A stretch of DNA of 64,000 nt, from the NCBI GenBank assembly GCA_035906255.1, contig JAMIFM010000025.1, positions 1 through 64,000 of the forward strand. Direction: 5' to 3'. The position numbers and the translations under genes are program-made. Numbering within the stretch: position 1 is the first letter of the stretch; every line of letters begins with the position of its first letter. The DNA is from SB11 sp035906255. GTDB taxonomy: Bacteria > Bacteroidota > Bacteroidia > UBA8524. Shown here piece after piece: positions 18,011 through 27,371 of the stretch. The notes beneath the pieces are model-generated. The model was given only the letters and a program-made list of their open reading frames with translations, searched no databases and was not told the origin of the DNA.

Positions 18011-18844
18011 TTACTTTTTTAATTCTTTTATAATCTGTTCAATACCTTCTTTGCTTTCAGCATTTGGGTACAGAATTTTAGCTTGCTCGTAATTAAAAAT
18101 GGCTGCTTGAGTATTACCCATTTTTTGCTGAACTTCAGCAAGATAGAAATAAAACTCGCCATTAGAGGGCTGCAAAGATACTAATTTCTCAAAACTATGC
18201 AACGCTTTGGGCAATTGTCCTGATTCTATTTGCAAAACACCCAGTACAAAATTGGCTCTAATGTGGTTACTGTCAGCCATCAATACCTCTTTTAACAAAG
18301 GGATGGCTTGCATTACCATATTTCGGTCGGTAACCGTGCACATAGCAACGCCCACCTTTGCATCAAGGTTGTTTGGGTTTAGTTTCAATGCTTTTTTAAA
18401 CCCTTCTGAAGCACGTTTCAGAAAAAAAGCAGATGCTGAACTATCGGCCACCACCGTTGCATGCTCATAATACCTTTGCGAGGCATTCATCAAGTTAAAC
18501 TCCGAAGGGCTTTTCTCATACATTTGAGTGTAATAGTAACCCGCTACATCAAAACGTTCAACTGAGTCCCAAAACTTCACCAGTGTGCGGCAGGCATCAA
18601 ACGCCACTACCGTGTCAGTGTTTTTAGCACGTTGCCCTTGTTCGTTCACAAAAGCACGTTCAATATCCGTAAGCTTTTTAGTGGCTTGGGAAATTATATC
18701 CGCAAAGTCGGCATTAAATTTCGAAGAAGCTTGGTGCGGGGTTAATGTTTTTTCAGAAGAGTTAAACCCCTTATATGCAAGAAGGGCTACAATAGCAGCG
18801 CAGCATATAAAAAGTAAACCTGCAACAATTTGTTTATCTTTCAA
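18011..18844 (-). CDS. membrane-anchored TPR protein
   Basis: A 277-residue protein with one N-terminal transmembrane helix (residues about 5-25) acting as signal anchor. It is followed by tetratricopeptide units: A-x-x-x-L-K-L-N-P-N-N-L-D-A near 160, a unit starting A-I-P-L-L-K-E-V-L, and L-x-P-S-N-G-E-F-Y-F-Y-L-A-E near 230. TPR arrays mediate protein-protein contacts; no catalytic motif is seen. It lies between HU and the small basic protein gene on the same strand. Confidence 0.8.
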   Translation of the reverse strand: MKDKQIVAGLLFICCAAIVALLAYKGFNSSEKTLTPHQASSKFNADFADIISQATKKLTDIERAFVNEQGQRAKNTDTVVAFDACRTLVKFWDSVERFDVAGYYYTQMYEKSPSEFNLMNASQRYYEHATVVADSSASAFFLKRASEGFKKALKLNPNNLDAKVGVAMCTVTDRNMVMQAIPLLKEVLMADSNHIRANFVLGVLQIESGQLPKALHSFEKLVSLQPSNGEFYFYLAEVQQKMGNTQAAIFNYEQAKILYPNAESKEGIEQIIKELKK

Positions 18845-18922
18845 TCTCTTTTTGTTTAGGTGAAAAAGGACTGCAAAGAAACAATAGTTGCAGGTTACAA
18901 CAAAACTTTAGCCTAAGCTAAA

Positions 18923-19234
18923 TTAAGCATTTTCAGGAAGCATGGTTTTTACTGCTTCGCTTTTCTTTACTTTATCTACAAAAGTTTTAGCTGGTTTAAA
19001 CTTGGGAACATAATGCTCATCAATTACGATGGCTGTGTTCTTTGAGATGTTACGGGCAACTTTTTTAGCCCTTTTCTTCAAAACAAAACTTCCAAAACCC
19101 CTGAAATAAACATTTTTACCTTCTACCATCGATGTTTTCATCACTTTGAAGAAAGTTTCAACGGTTTGTTGTACCTCGGCTTTGCCGATTCCGGTTTTGT
19201 TTACGATTTCGTTGATTACTTCTGCTTTCGTCAT
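18923..19234 (-). CDS. HU/IHF family DNA-binding protein
   Basis: A 103-residue histone-like protein. The N-terminal helices (M-T-K-A-E-V-I-N-E-I) and the core G-F-G-S-F motif at about 46-50 are typical of HU/IHF. The beta arm carries R-N-I-S-K-N-T where HU usually has R-N-P-x-T-G. It is slightly longer than E. coli HU because of a short C-terminal tail. It bends and compacts DNA in the nucleoid. It is first in a leftward group and diverges from mutY. Confidence 0.92.
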   Translation of the reverse strand: MTKAEVINEIVNKTGIGKAEVQQTVETFFKVMKTSMVEGKNVYFRGFGSFVLKKRAKKVARNISKNTAIVIDEHYVPKFKPAKTFVDKVKKSEAVKTMLPENA

Positions 19235-19385
19235 ACACTTTACGATTTAATCTGTCTAAACTTGTTTCAAAATGCCCTTAAGCGGCTGCAAATTTAACGC
19301 TTTTGATAACTAACTACTTATAACATTGTTAAATTTCCTCTTTAAAACGCTAAATCATTAATATTGTTTTGTGGGAAAATAAAAA

Positions 19386-20456
19386 ATGGCGTTTAGTGAT
19401 GAAATAATGGGCTGGTATGCTCAAAACCGGCGTCAATTGCCTTGGAGGGGCACTAATGATGCTTATCGCATTTGGCTGTCGGAAATCATCTTGCAGCAAA
19501 CAAGGGTAGCGCAAGGCTTGCCTTACTATCAAAAGTTTGTGGATAAATATCCCGATGTTGTAGCGTTTGCTAATGCCCCCGAGGACGAAATACTGAAACT
19601 TTGGCAAGGGTTGGGCTATTATAGCCGTGCCCGCAATATGCACGCAGCAGCCAAAATGGTGGCTAATGAATACGGTGGAAAATTTCCGTCAAGCTATGCC
19701 GAAATTTTAAAACTAAAAGGAGTTGGTAAATATACTGCTGCGGCTATTGCCTCCATCGCTTTTAATGAGGCTGTGGCTGTTGTTGACGGGAATGTGTATC
19801 GGGTGCTTGCCCGTTATTTCGGCATTGATGAGCCGATTGACGGGACGAAAGGGCAAAAACTGTTTTTTGAATTGGCCAATCAATTGATTGATGCTCAATA
19901 TCCTGCTATCTATAATCAGGCGGTAATGGAGTTTGGGGCGTTGTATTGTAAACCACAAAATCCTGATTGCGGAAGCTGCATTTTTGTAGCTGCTTGTAAA
20001 GCATTTAAAGATAAAACAGTAGCTCAATTGCCCGTTAAAGCTAAAAAAACGGCCGTTAAAACCCGTTATTTCAATTACTTATTTATTGATAAAGAGAACA
20101 GTACATACATTCAAAAGCGGATACAAAAAGATATTTGGCTCAACTTGTTTGAGTTTCCGTTGATTGAAACAGAAACAGCCTTAGGAGATAAAAATGCTCT
20201 GTTAGAACATTCTGATTTTGAAAAAATTATCAACGGTCAAGCCGTAAAATTCATCCGCAAAAGTTACCACACCGTGCATAAACTCTCGCATCGGGATATT
20301 GACGCTGTGTTTTGGCACATTGGGGTAGAGCCTCTTTTTTTGATAAATAATTCACTTATCTTTGAGGTTGGTTTAGGTACTTTGCACCAATACGGAGTAT
20401 CAAAATTAACGGAGCGTTATATCTCCGAATACGTTGAGAAAGTAACAAGTAAATAA
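19386..20456 (+). CDS. mutY: A/G-specific adenine glycosylase
   Basis: A 356-residue MutY that removes adenine mispaired with 8-oxoguanine. Visible features: the catalytic Glu in S-E-I-I-L-Q-Q-T near residue 37; the helix-hairpin-helix L-K-G-V-G-K-Y-T-A near 115; the catalytic Asp in V-V-D-G-N-V-Y-R; and the 4Fe-4S ligands C-x6-C-x2-C-x5-C near 197-213. The C-terminal NUDIX-like domain for 8-oxoG recognition is present. Length is normal. It precedes ssb and the gldE-gldD pair, a typical order in this phylum. Confidence 0.95.
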   Translation: MAFSDEIMGWYAQNRRQLPWRGTNDAYRIWLSEIILQQTRVAQGLPYYQKFVDKYPDVVAFANAPEDEILKLWQGLGYYSRARNMHAAAKMVANEYGGKFPSSYAEILKLKGVGKYTAAAIASIAFNEAVAVVDGNVYRVLARYFGIDEPIDGTKGQKLFFELANQLIDAQYPAIYNQAVMEFGALYCKPQNPDCGSCIFVAACKAFKDKTVAQLPVKAKKTAVKTRYFNYLFIDKENSTYIQKRIQKDIWLNLFEFPLIETETALGDKNALLEHSDFEKIINGQAVKFIRKSYHTVHKLSHRDIDAVFWHIGVEPLFLINNSLIFEVGLGTLHQYGVSKLTERYISEYVEKVTSK

Positions 20457-20477
20457 GCCTGATAAGCGTACAATAAA

Positions 20478-20954
20478 ATGTCAGTAAACAAAGTAATTTT
20501 AGTAGGGAATGTGGGCAAAGACCCCGAGGTGAAGTATTTGGACGGTAACAAAGCAGTTGCCCGTATAACAATAGCTACAAACGAATCATACAGAGATAGG
20601 AACGGTCAATTGGTAGAGCAAACCGAATGGCATAATGTGGAGTTGTGGGACGATTTGGCTCGCCTTGCCGAAAAGTATGTGAAAAAAGGCAAGATGCTTT
20701 ACATTGAAGGCAAAATACGCACCAATAAGTGGGTAGATAAAGATTCAAACCAAGAACGCCAAAGCAAATACATACGTGCAAACGCTATGACCTTTTTAGG
20801 CGGCGGCACTGGTGGCGGTGGCGAAGAAGGCTCTTCGTACAACAGGGGCGGCAACACTAATAATTATAGTAACAATAATAGTACTCCATCACAGCAGTAC
20901 GATAATGTACCTGCTGCGCCGGAACCTATGCCCGATGACGATTTGCCGTTTTAA
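20478..20954 (+). CDS. ssb: single-stranded DNA-binding protein
   Basis: A 158-residue SSB with an N-terminal OB fold (S-V-N-K-V-I-L-V-G-N-V-G-K-D-P-E start), a flexible linker from about residue 112 rich in Gly, Asn and Ser, and the conserved acidic tip D-D-D-L-P-F that binds partner proteins. It works in replication, recombination and repair. It lies 21 bases after mutY and 16 bases before gldE on the same strand. Confidence 0.96.
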   Translation: MSVNKVILVGNVGKDPEVKYLDGNKAVARITIATNESYRDRNGQLVEQTEWHNVELWDDLARLAEKYVKKGKMLYIEGKIRTNKWVDKDSNQERQSKYIRANAMTFLGGGTGGGGEEGSSYNRGGNTNNYSNNNSTPSQQYDNVPAAPEPMPDDDLPF

Positions 20955-20970
20955 TTAAACCTATACCCAC

Positions 20971-22353
20971 GTGGATATTCCTTCCGAACGAACACAGTTC
21001 TTATCAATTATCATAATGCAGGTGTTGCGCCCTGATATCGATGGGGCAGCATTGGCAAGTATCATAATAGCCCTTGTGGCTATTGTTTTTTTACTGTGTT
21101 GCTCTGCACTGTTTTCTGCATCAGAAAATGCTTTCTTTTCACTCTCCCCACAAACAATAGATGAGTTTAGAGAGATGAAAAGCAAGCCCTATGATACCAT
21201 CGTGTATTTTATGGATCACCATAAAAAACTGCTGGCTACTATTCTTATCGCAAACAACTTTGTAAACGTTGGTATAGTATTAATCTCGTCTATCATATTT
21301 GAGTTAGCGTTTGATTTCTCGCAATACCACTTGCTTGGTTTTTTTGTGCAAGTTGTATTGGTAACATTCTTACTATTGATTTTTGGTGAGATAATGCCCA
21401 AGATATACGCCTTGTCAAACAGCCTTAAAATTTCCAAACTTATGGCAGGGCCTCTGTTTTTCCTCAGTCATAGCTTTCCGTTAAAATACTTTGTGCGTTG
21501 GTTAGAGCATTCATCTACCATAATAGATAAGCGTATTACCAAAAAAGGGCACATGCTTTCGGTAGAAGAATTAAACCATGCTATTGATATCACCACTGAT
21601 GATAAAAGCAGTGTAGAGGAAAAAGGCATACTGAAAAGTATTGTAAATTTTGGCAACACATCCGTTAAGCAGATAATGAAGCCCCGTATGGATGTGGTAG
21701 CGTTTGAAAACACCCTAACGTTTACCGAATTGATGAAAAAGGTGAACGAATGGGGCTATTCTCGTGTGCCTATTTACGAAGATAACTTTGATAAGGTGAT
21801 TGGGATATTGAGCATTAAAGACCTTTTACCACAATTGAACGAAAGCGACGACTACAATTGGCAATCGTTATTGCGCAAACCCTTTTTTGTGCCTGAAACC
21901 AAAAAGATTGATGATTTACTGAAAGACTTTAAAGAAAAGCGGATGCACATGGCCGTTGTGGTGGATGAATACGGCGGAACATCAGGCGTTGTGACGATGG
22001 AGGATGTGATGGAGGAGATTTTTGGCGAGATAAACGATGAGTTTGATATAGATGAAACCAATTACAGCAAGTTGGATGATAGTACGTTTGTGTTTGAAGG
22101 AAAGATATTGCTGAATGATATGTGCCGCCTGATGGATATGGATACCGATACTTTTGATGATGTGAAAGGTGATGCCGATACTTTAGCAGGATTACTGCTT
22201 GAGATAGCAGGAAAAATACCCAACATAGGGGCAAAATTGGAATATGAAAATTTCCGTTTTTTAATCGAATCGGCAGATAAGCGCAAGATAAAGCGCGTAA
22301 AAGTAAAAGTGGTAGATACCCGTCAAGCAATGACCATTCTTCCCATCGATTAA
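20971..22353 (+). CDS. gldE: gliding motility-associated protein GldE
   Basis: A 460-residue integral membrane protein of the CorC/HlyC type. The N-terminal DUF21 region has about four transmembrane helices (residues ~20-195). Next come two CBS domains with the P-R-M-D-V-V and V-V-D-E-Y-G-G-T-S-G-V-V-T-M-E-D signatures, and then a CorC-type C-terminal domain. The frame opens at a GTG (20971); an ATG at 21016 is a good alternative. The position between ssb and gldD supports GldE over a generic transporter. In flavobacteria GldE supports GldD and gliding. Confidence 0.88.
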   Translation: MDIPSERTQFLSIIIMQVLRPDIDGAALASIIIALVAIVFLLCCSALFSASENAFFSLSPQTIDEFREMKSKPYDTIVYFMDHHKKLLATILIANNFVNVGIVLISSIIFELAFDFSQYHLLGFFVQVVLVTFLLLIFGEIMPKIYALSNSLKISKLMAGPLFFLSHSFPLKYFVRWLEHSSTIIDKRITKKGHMLSVEELNHAIDITTDDKSSVEEKGILKSIVNFGNTSVKQIMKPRMDVVAFENTLTFTELMKKVNEWGYSRVPIYEDNFDKVIGILSIKDLLPQLNESDDYNWQSLLRKPFFVPETKKIDDLLKDFKEKRMHMAVVVDEYGGTSGVVTMEDVMEEIFGEINDEFDIDETNYSKLDDSTFVFEGKILLNDMCRLMDMDTDTFDDVKGDADTLAGLLLEIAGKIPNIGAKLEYENFRFLIESADKRKIKRVKVKVVDTRQAMTILPID

Positions 22354-22397
22354 GTATAGGCATACTACTATATCCCAAATTCCGTTAAACTTGTACC

Positions 22398-22976
22398 ATG
22401 CGTAACAAAACCATTATTGCTTTGTGTTTGGTGGCAGCTTTTGCAGCCTGCAAACAAGATTATACCCCCAAACGCAAAGGATATTTCCGCATTGATTTGC
22501 CCGAAAAACAATACGTGCAATACAACAGCAGTTGCCCGTTTACTTTTGAGTACCCTACCTATGCCGGCGTTTTTGCTGATTCAAGCTCAAATACCGAGCC
22601 TTGTTGGTTAAATGTGCGTTATCCGCAGTTTAATGCTGTACTGCACGTTACTTACAAAGATTTTAACGGCGATGCTGAAAAATTGGCTGAGTTAGAAGAA
22701 CAAAGCCGCAAATATGCTTACGAGCACACTATAAAGGCGCAAGATATTACCCCGATGCTGGTGGACGATACTGCCCGCAATATGTATATCACCACCTTTA
22801 GTTTAGAAGGTGAAACTGCAACCTCGTTCCGTTTTTATGCTACTGATAATAAACGCCACTACCTTGACGGTGCGTTTTATTTTAATCATCGCACTAATGT
22901 TGACTCTATTGCCCCCGTTCAGGATTTTATTATGAAGGATATTGAACGGATGCTGGAAACCCTTAACTGGAAATAA
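22398..22976 (+). CDS. gldD: gliding motility lipoprotein GldD
   Basis: A 192-residue lipoprotein: the leader ends A-F-A-A-C (Cys18), followed by K-Q-D. The mature part starts Y-T-P-K-R-K-G-Y-F-R-I-D-L-P, which I recognise as the conserved GldD start. GldD is needed for gliding and type IX secretion in flavobacteria; its exact role is unknown. Its location directly after gldE is the classic arrangement. A strong hairpin terminator follows. Confidence 0.88.
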   Translation: MRNKTIIALCLVAAFAACKQDYTPKRKGYFRIDLPEKQYVQYNSSCPFTFEYPTYAGVFADSSSNTEPCWLNVRYPQFNAVLHVTYKDFNGDAEKLAELEEQSRKYAYEHTIKAQDITPMLVDDTARNMYITTFSLEGETATSFRFYATDNKRHYLDGAFYFNHRTNVDSIAPVQDFIMKDIERMLETLNWK

Positions 22977-23000
22977 CCCTCAGCAGGTATATAAATATAA

Positions 23001-23037
23001 AAAGAGAGGCCTCGCCATCGGCGGGGCCTCTCTTTTT
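23001..23037. terminator. bidirectional terminator between gldD and the S1C protease gene
   Basis: An A run, a long GC-rich stem (AAAGAGAGGCC paired with GGCCTCTCTTT plus inner pairs) and a T run. It lies between convergent genes and works in both directions by symmetry. Confidence 0.9.
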
Positions 23038-23062
23038 ATAAAAAATTGGGTTGACTATGATT

Positions 23063-24619
23063 TTAGTACCAAAGTGTGTTTTGGCTAACTTCTTGGCTAC
23101 CGCTCAAATCAAACATGATTGACAATGGTTCCCATGATTCAGGATTGTCTTGATCCATCACAAACAAGTGGATGTTTCCTGATTCACCTGTCAAACGAAG
23201 GGCTGCGCCCAAGTCGCTCAATTTTTTCACACGGTATTTAGAAGTATAGTTGGTATAAGCTACACCTGCGCTAAGAATTTGGTAAGTAGTACCGCTTTCA
23301 AAATCGCTAAGTTGTTTAACACCGCCTTTAGCTACGCCGCTTTTAGTACCGCGAGTTCCCAATGATGCAACAGGCTCACTTTGTGAAGTGCTACGAACAG
23401 CTACGCTACCGTCGTCGTTTTTCATAAGTTTGTATTGGCCGCTGGCTTCAAGTACATAAGTAGCCAATTGCTCAAGGCTGCGGGTAGTAATTTCAGTAGT
23501 TTTTATTTCAACAGTTTCTTGACCTGAAGCAGTAACAAGTACCATTTTAATGGTTTCACCGGGACGTACTTTTTCAAACTCACCAAATACCTCGTTGTTG
23601 CTGCGTACAGTAACACCATTTACTGAGTAGATTTGTGCACCCACTTTGTTTGCAAGTACTGAAGCCGCAGGAGAACCGGGGATAACATTTTTAACCAAAG
23701 GAAGAGTATCAGTCAATATCCAAGGGCTACCGCCAAACCAGCTCATCCACTCAGCATATTCAAACGATTGGGTAACTTCAACACCCACATAAGCGCGGCG
23801 TACTAAGCCGTTGTTAGTTAAAATATCGCCAAGCAAACGCTCGCAAATCTCATGCTCAAGAGCAAAGTTGATTTGTGGCTGCCATAGGGGATCGCCACCG
23901 CGTGGAGCAAAAGCTATTTGTGAGTTGATACCTACCACTTCACCTTTCATGTTCACCAAAGGACCACCGCTATTACCCCAAATAACAGTTGCAGTACTTT
24001 GCAAGAACCCGAATTTACCGGTCATACCGTTACGTACACGGTTTTTGGCACTCACAATACCGTCAGTTACAGTATATGGATATTCACCCAAAGGGTTACC
24101 GATAGCAAATACTTTATCACCAATGCGTGGAGATTTAGCAGCAAATTTGATAGCCGAAATTTCTTTTCCGGGAGGGGTGATAAACTCAAGCACAGCGAAA
24201 TCAAAATAAGTATCGCCGCCAACAATTTTCACCTCATACTTAGTACGGTCAATGCTGAACACATACAAAGCATTTTCTTCTTCAGAAGCGTTTTCTACCA
24301 CGTGTGCGTTGGTAATCACATACTTCTTACCGTTTTTCTCAACCACAAAGCCTGAGCCTGAGATTTGCGAGCTACCCAAATCAAGTAGTTTTTCGTAGGC
24401 TTTTTGTGCGTTTGTTTTTTTGTCGCGGAAACCAAGAGCTTTTTTAGCCTCATCGGTTTTGTAAACGGCAACCGTAACTACTGAGCCGATAGCCTTATCA
24501 AGCATATCAGCATCATTTTGTGCATTTACTTTGGCAAAAGTAAAAGTGAACGCTACTAACAGAGCCATCATTTTAATGGCCATAGAGCGAACAGGGTTAA
24601 AATTGGTTTTCTGTTCCAT
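23063..24619 (-). CDS. secreted S1C serine protease with PDZ domain
   Basis: About 518 residues from the ATG at 24619; ten extra codons up to 24649 are possible, but a -7-like box at 24657-24664 favours the shorter form. The leader ends near V-N-A-Q. The trypsin-like triad is visible: His in I-T-N-A-H-V-V, Asp in Y-F-D-F-A-V-L, and Ser in W-G-N-S-G-G-P-L. A PDZ domain follows (P-G-S-P-A-A-S-V and N-G-V-T-V near 325-345). The C-terminal ~130 residues, beyond the usual DegP/HtrA layout, are unassigned. Likely a periplasmic or surface quality-control protease. Confidence 0.85.
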   Translation of the reverse strand: MEQKTNFNPVRSMAIKMMALLVAFTFTFAKVNAQNDADMLDKAIGSVVTVAVYKTDEAKKALGFRDKKTNAQKAYEKLLDLGSSQISGSGFVVEKNGKKYVITNAHVVENASEEENALYVFSIDRTKYEVKIVGGDTYFDFAVLEFITPPGKEISAIKFAAKSPRIGDKVFAIGNPLGEYPYTVTDGIVSAKNRVRNGMTGKFGFLQSTATVIWGNSGGPLVNMKGEVVGINSQIAFAPRGGDPLWQPQINFALEHEICERLLGDILTNNGLVRRAYVGVEVTQSFEYAEWMSWFGGSPWILTDTLPLVKNVIPGSPAASVLANKVGAQIYSVNGVTVRSNNEVFGEFEKVRPGETIKMVLVTASGQETVEIKTTEITTRSLEQLATYVLEASGQYKLMKNDDGSVAVRSTSQSEPVASLGTRGTKSGVAKGGVKQLSDFESGTTYQILSAGVAYTNYTSKYRVKKLSDLGAALRLTGESGNIHLFVMDQDNPESWEPLSIMFDLSGSQEVSQNTLWY

Positions 24620-24940
24620 AGGTTTAGGAGTTTGAGCTATTAGGTTCATTTTAGTACAATATTAGTTTTTCAATTTTTTACTTACATGGTTTTATTCATC
24701 AGTTAACAAAAAAGTAAACGGCAATACATAAATAAAACTAAGAATCCAGTGTTTTCAAGCAGTTAAAAGTCATTAATTTATATCAATTATAAATTAATAG
24801 CCGTAATAATACCCTCAGTTTTATATCCTATACCCAAAGAACAAAAAATAATATTCATTACACTACCTTTGCCCCAGCGTTTGGTAATACAAACCTTTTC
24901 ACACTAAAACGGTTATTACCACATATAACTCAAATAGTTT
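24620..24940. other. AT-rich divergent promoter region
   Basis: About 320 bases without a gene between the leftward protease and the rightward IPP isomerase. On the plus strand a perfect TAnnTTTG box (TACCTTTG, 24864-24871) lies 69 bases before the isomerase start. On the minus strand TAATATTG (24657-24664) lies 37 bases before the protease start. No clear -33 TTG was found for either. I see no RNA gene or small reading frame in the rest. Confidence 0.5.
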
Positions 24941-25951
24941 TTGGAACAAGAACTTACATCGGCTCGCAAGAAGGCTCACATTGATTTGGCCTTTGAATCA
25001 CAGGTATCGCAAATACACTCCGACCAACGGTTTTATTATGAACCTTTGTTAGCAGCACATCCCGAAAACATTGATTTAAAAACAAGTTTTGGAGGAAGAG
25101 AATTAGGTGCGCCCATTTGGGTATCAAGCATGACGGGAGGCACAGGACTTGCCGGAACCATTAACCATAATTTGGCAAGAGCCTGTAATAAATACGGGAT
25201 GGGAATGGGGCTGGGCAGTTGCCGTATTATATTAGACAGTAACCAATACCTTGGCGATTTTGCACTAAGGCATATAATAGGCGATAATTTGCCTTTTTAT
25301 GCCAATTTGGGGGTGGCTCAGGTAGAGGAATTGTTTGATGGGGGTAAGCAGCGAAAAATTGCTGAACTTGTTGATAAGCTGGATGCCGACGGGTTGATAA
25401 TTCACGTGAACCCTATGCAGGAATGGCTGCAACCCGAAGGCGACCGTATTAAATACGCACCCATTGAAACCATTAAACGGGTATTGGATGCGTTTGATAT
25501 AAAACTGATTGTGAAAGAAGTAGGGCAGGGTATGGGACCCGTGAGTTTGAGAGCATTGTTTGAGTTGCCGGTTGAAGCAGTTGAGTTTGCTGCACTGGGT
25601 GGCACCAACTTTGCAAAGTTGGAGATGATTCGCGGTAACGGAGATAGTTTAGAACAGTACGAACAACTTGCCTACATCGGGCACAGTGCCGATGAAATGG
25701 TTGGTTTTACTAATACAGTATTACAGGAGTTGGGCAGCAAAGCCTTGTGCAAACAAGTTATAATTTCAGGAGGGGTAAAAGGATTTTTAGACGGGTATTA
25801 CCTGCTTAATAAGATTAGCTGCAATGCAATTTACGGGCAGGCATCGTCGTTTTTGAAGCACGCAACCTCCTCGTTTGAAGAATTGGATTATTTTATAGAG
25901 AAACAATTGCAAGGATTAGCCCTTGCAAATGCATATTTAAAAGTGAAGTGA
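24941..25951 (+). CDS. fni: type 2 isopentenyl-diphosphate isomerase
   Basis: A 336-residue FMN-dependent IPP/DMAPP isomerase (IDI-2). The start is TTG; there is no in-frame ATG before the conserved R-K-K-A-H-I-D start. Hallmarks are S-S-M-T-G-G-T near residues 65-71, the N-x-M-Q-E-W substrate motif near 156-162, K-E-V-G-Q-G-M near 190 and G-G-V-K-G near 285. It completes the mevalonate route to isoprenoids, whose other genes follow on the same strand. Confidence 0.93.
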   Translation: MEQELTSARKKAHIDLAFESQVSQIHSDQRFYYEPLLAAHPENIDLKTSFGGRELGAPIWVSSMTGGTGLAGTINHNLARACNKYGMGMGLGSCRIILDSNQYLGDFALRHIIGDNLPFYANLGVAQVEELFDGGKQRKIAELVDKLDADGLIIHVNPMQEWLQPEGDRIKYAPIETIKRVLDAFDIKLIVKEVGQGMGPVSLRALFELPVEAVEFAALGGTNFAKLEMIRGNGDSLEQYEQLAYIGHSADEMVGFTNTVLQELGSKALCKQVIISGGVKGFLDGYYLLNKISCNAIYGQASSFLKHATSSFEELDYFIEKQLQGLALANAYLKVK

Positions 25952-25970
25952 AATACGGATTGATGGATTC

Positions 25971-26023
25971 GTTGATTTATTTTTCTTAAATCAACAAATC
26001 TGTAAATCATTAAATCAACAAAT
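25971..26023 (+). repeat. 14-bp direct repeats and small hairpin before mvaA
   Basis: The 76-base gap between fni and the HMG-CoA reductase gene holds two exact copies of TTAAATCAACAAAT (25986-25999 and 26010-26023). The first copy also forms a 9-bp hairpin with GTTGATTTA at 25971-25979. The second copy ends 4 bases before the ATG. It may be a translational or transcriptional control element or only low-complexity sequence. Confidence 0.45.
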
Positions 26024-26027
26024 TAAA

Positions 26028-27368
26028 ATGGAACCCATCAGCGGATTTTCAAAATTGTCAAAAGAGGCAAAACTGGAGTGGTTGAGCAGCCATACATCAG
26101 ACCCTGAAAAAGCATACGAATTGCTAACAGGGTATTGGCATCGTGATGAAAAAGTGCAAAAGCTGCACGATGAGTTTGCTGAGAATACCCTAAGCAATTT
26201 TTACCTGCCGTTTAGTGTAGCTCCTAATTTTTTGATAAACGATAAGCTGTATGCTGTGCCTATGGCTATTGAAGAGAGCAGTGTGGTAGCAGCAGCAGCA
26301 AAAGCCGCTAATTTTTGGATGACACGCGGCGGGTTTAAAACCACCATCATCAGTACCACTAAAATAGGCCATGTGCACTTTGCGTACTATGGCGATTGGG
26401 AAAAGTTGCTGAACTTTTTTAATGAGATAAAACAACGCTTTTTTGAAGATACTGCGCCGCTAACTCATAATATGCGTCAGCGCGGAGGTGGTATTTTGGA
26501 TATACAACTGGTAAACAAAACTCTCGAAGAACCGAACTATTACCAACTATTAGCCACATTTGAAACCTGCGACAGCATGGGGGCTAATTTTATTAACTCG
26601 TGTTTAGAGCAATTTTCACGTACACTACGCGATACAGTTACTGCCGACGACCGTTTTACGGAGCAGGAAAAGAATTTTACGGTGATAATGTGTATTCTTT
26701 CAAACTACACGCCTGAGTGTATTGTACGCTCAGAAGTGAGTTGCCCCGTAGAGATGTTGGAAGAGGAGAAGAAAGACTACACTTGGCAGGAGTTTGTAAA
26801 GAAGTTTGAAATGGCCGTTCACGTAGCTCGTATAGAGCCTTACCGTGCAGCAACTCATAACAAAGGAATATTTAACGGTATAGACTCTGTTGTATTAGCT
26901 ACAGGGAACGATTGGCGTGCAGTAGAAGCCTGCGGGCATACGTATGCCGCTCGCAGCGGTCAATACCGCAGCTTAACTGATGTAGAAGTAAAAGACGGTG
27001 TTTTCCGTTTTTGGATTGATGCACCATTGGCTTTAGGTGTTGTGGGCGGTTTAACCCAATTACACCCTATGGTTAAATTCTCGTTAGAGTTATTAGGTCA
27101 TCCAAACGCCCAAGAATTAATGGGTATTACCGCCACTGTTGGGCTGGCGCAAAATTTCTCGGCCTTACGTTCGTTGGTTACTACGGGCATTCAAAAAGGG
27201 CACATGAAAATGCACTTGCTGAATATTTTAAACCAGTTAGAAGCTACCGACGAAGAGAAAAAACTGATTGTGAAACACTTTGAACACGATACTGTATCGT
27301 ATCAGGGGGTTGTGCAAAAATTCTGCGAAATGCGTGGTGTTGAAACCTTAGCCCAGTTAAAAAAATAA
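26028..27368 (+). CDS. mvaA: hydroxymethylglutaryl-CoA reductase, class II type
   Basis: A 446-residue soluble HMG-CoA reductase. Class II signatures are seen: I-E-E-S-S-V-V-A-A-A near 81-90, D-S-M-G-A-N near 183-188, the catalytic Lys region H-N-K-G-I-F-N-G near 282, G-N-D-W-R-A-V-E, and A-L-G-V-V-G-G near 334. Class II enzymes were first described as degradative in Pseudomonas, but placement inside a complete mevalonate operon indicates synthesis of mevalonate here. The coenzyme preference (NADH or NADPH) cannot be read with certainty. Confidence 0.93.
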   Translation: MEPISGFSKLSKEAKLEWLSSHTSDPEKAYELLTGYWHRDEKVQKLHDEFAENTLSNFYLPFSVAPNFLINDKLYAVPMAIEESSVVAAAAKAANFWMTRGGFKTTIISTTKIGHVHFAYYGDWEKLLNFFNEIKQRFFEDTAPLTHNMRQRGGGILDIQLVNKTLEEPNYYQLLATFETCDSMGANFINSCLEQFSRTLRDTVTADDRFTEQEKNFTVIMCILSNYTPECIVRSEVSCPVEMLEEEKKDYTWQEFVKKFEMAVHVARIEPYRAATHNKGIFNGIDSVVLATGNDWRAVEACGHTYAARSGQYRSLTDVEVKDGVFRFWIDAPLALGVVGGLTQLHPMVKFSLELLGHPNAQELMGITATVGLAQNFSALRSLVTTGIQKGHMKMHLLNILNQLEATDEEKKLIVKHFEHDTVSYQGVVQKFCEMRGVETLAQLKK

Positions 27369-27371
27369 TTC

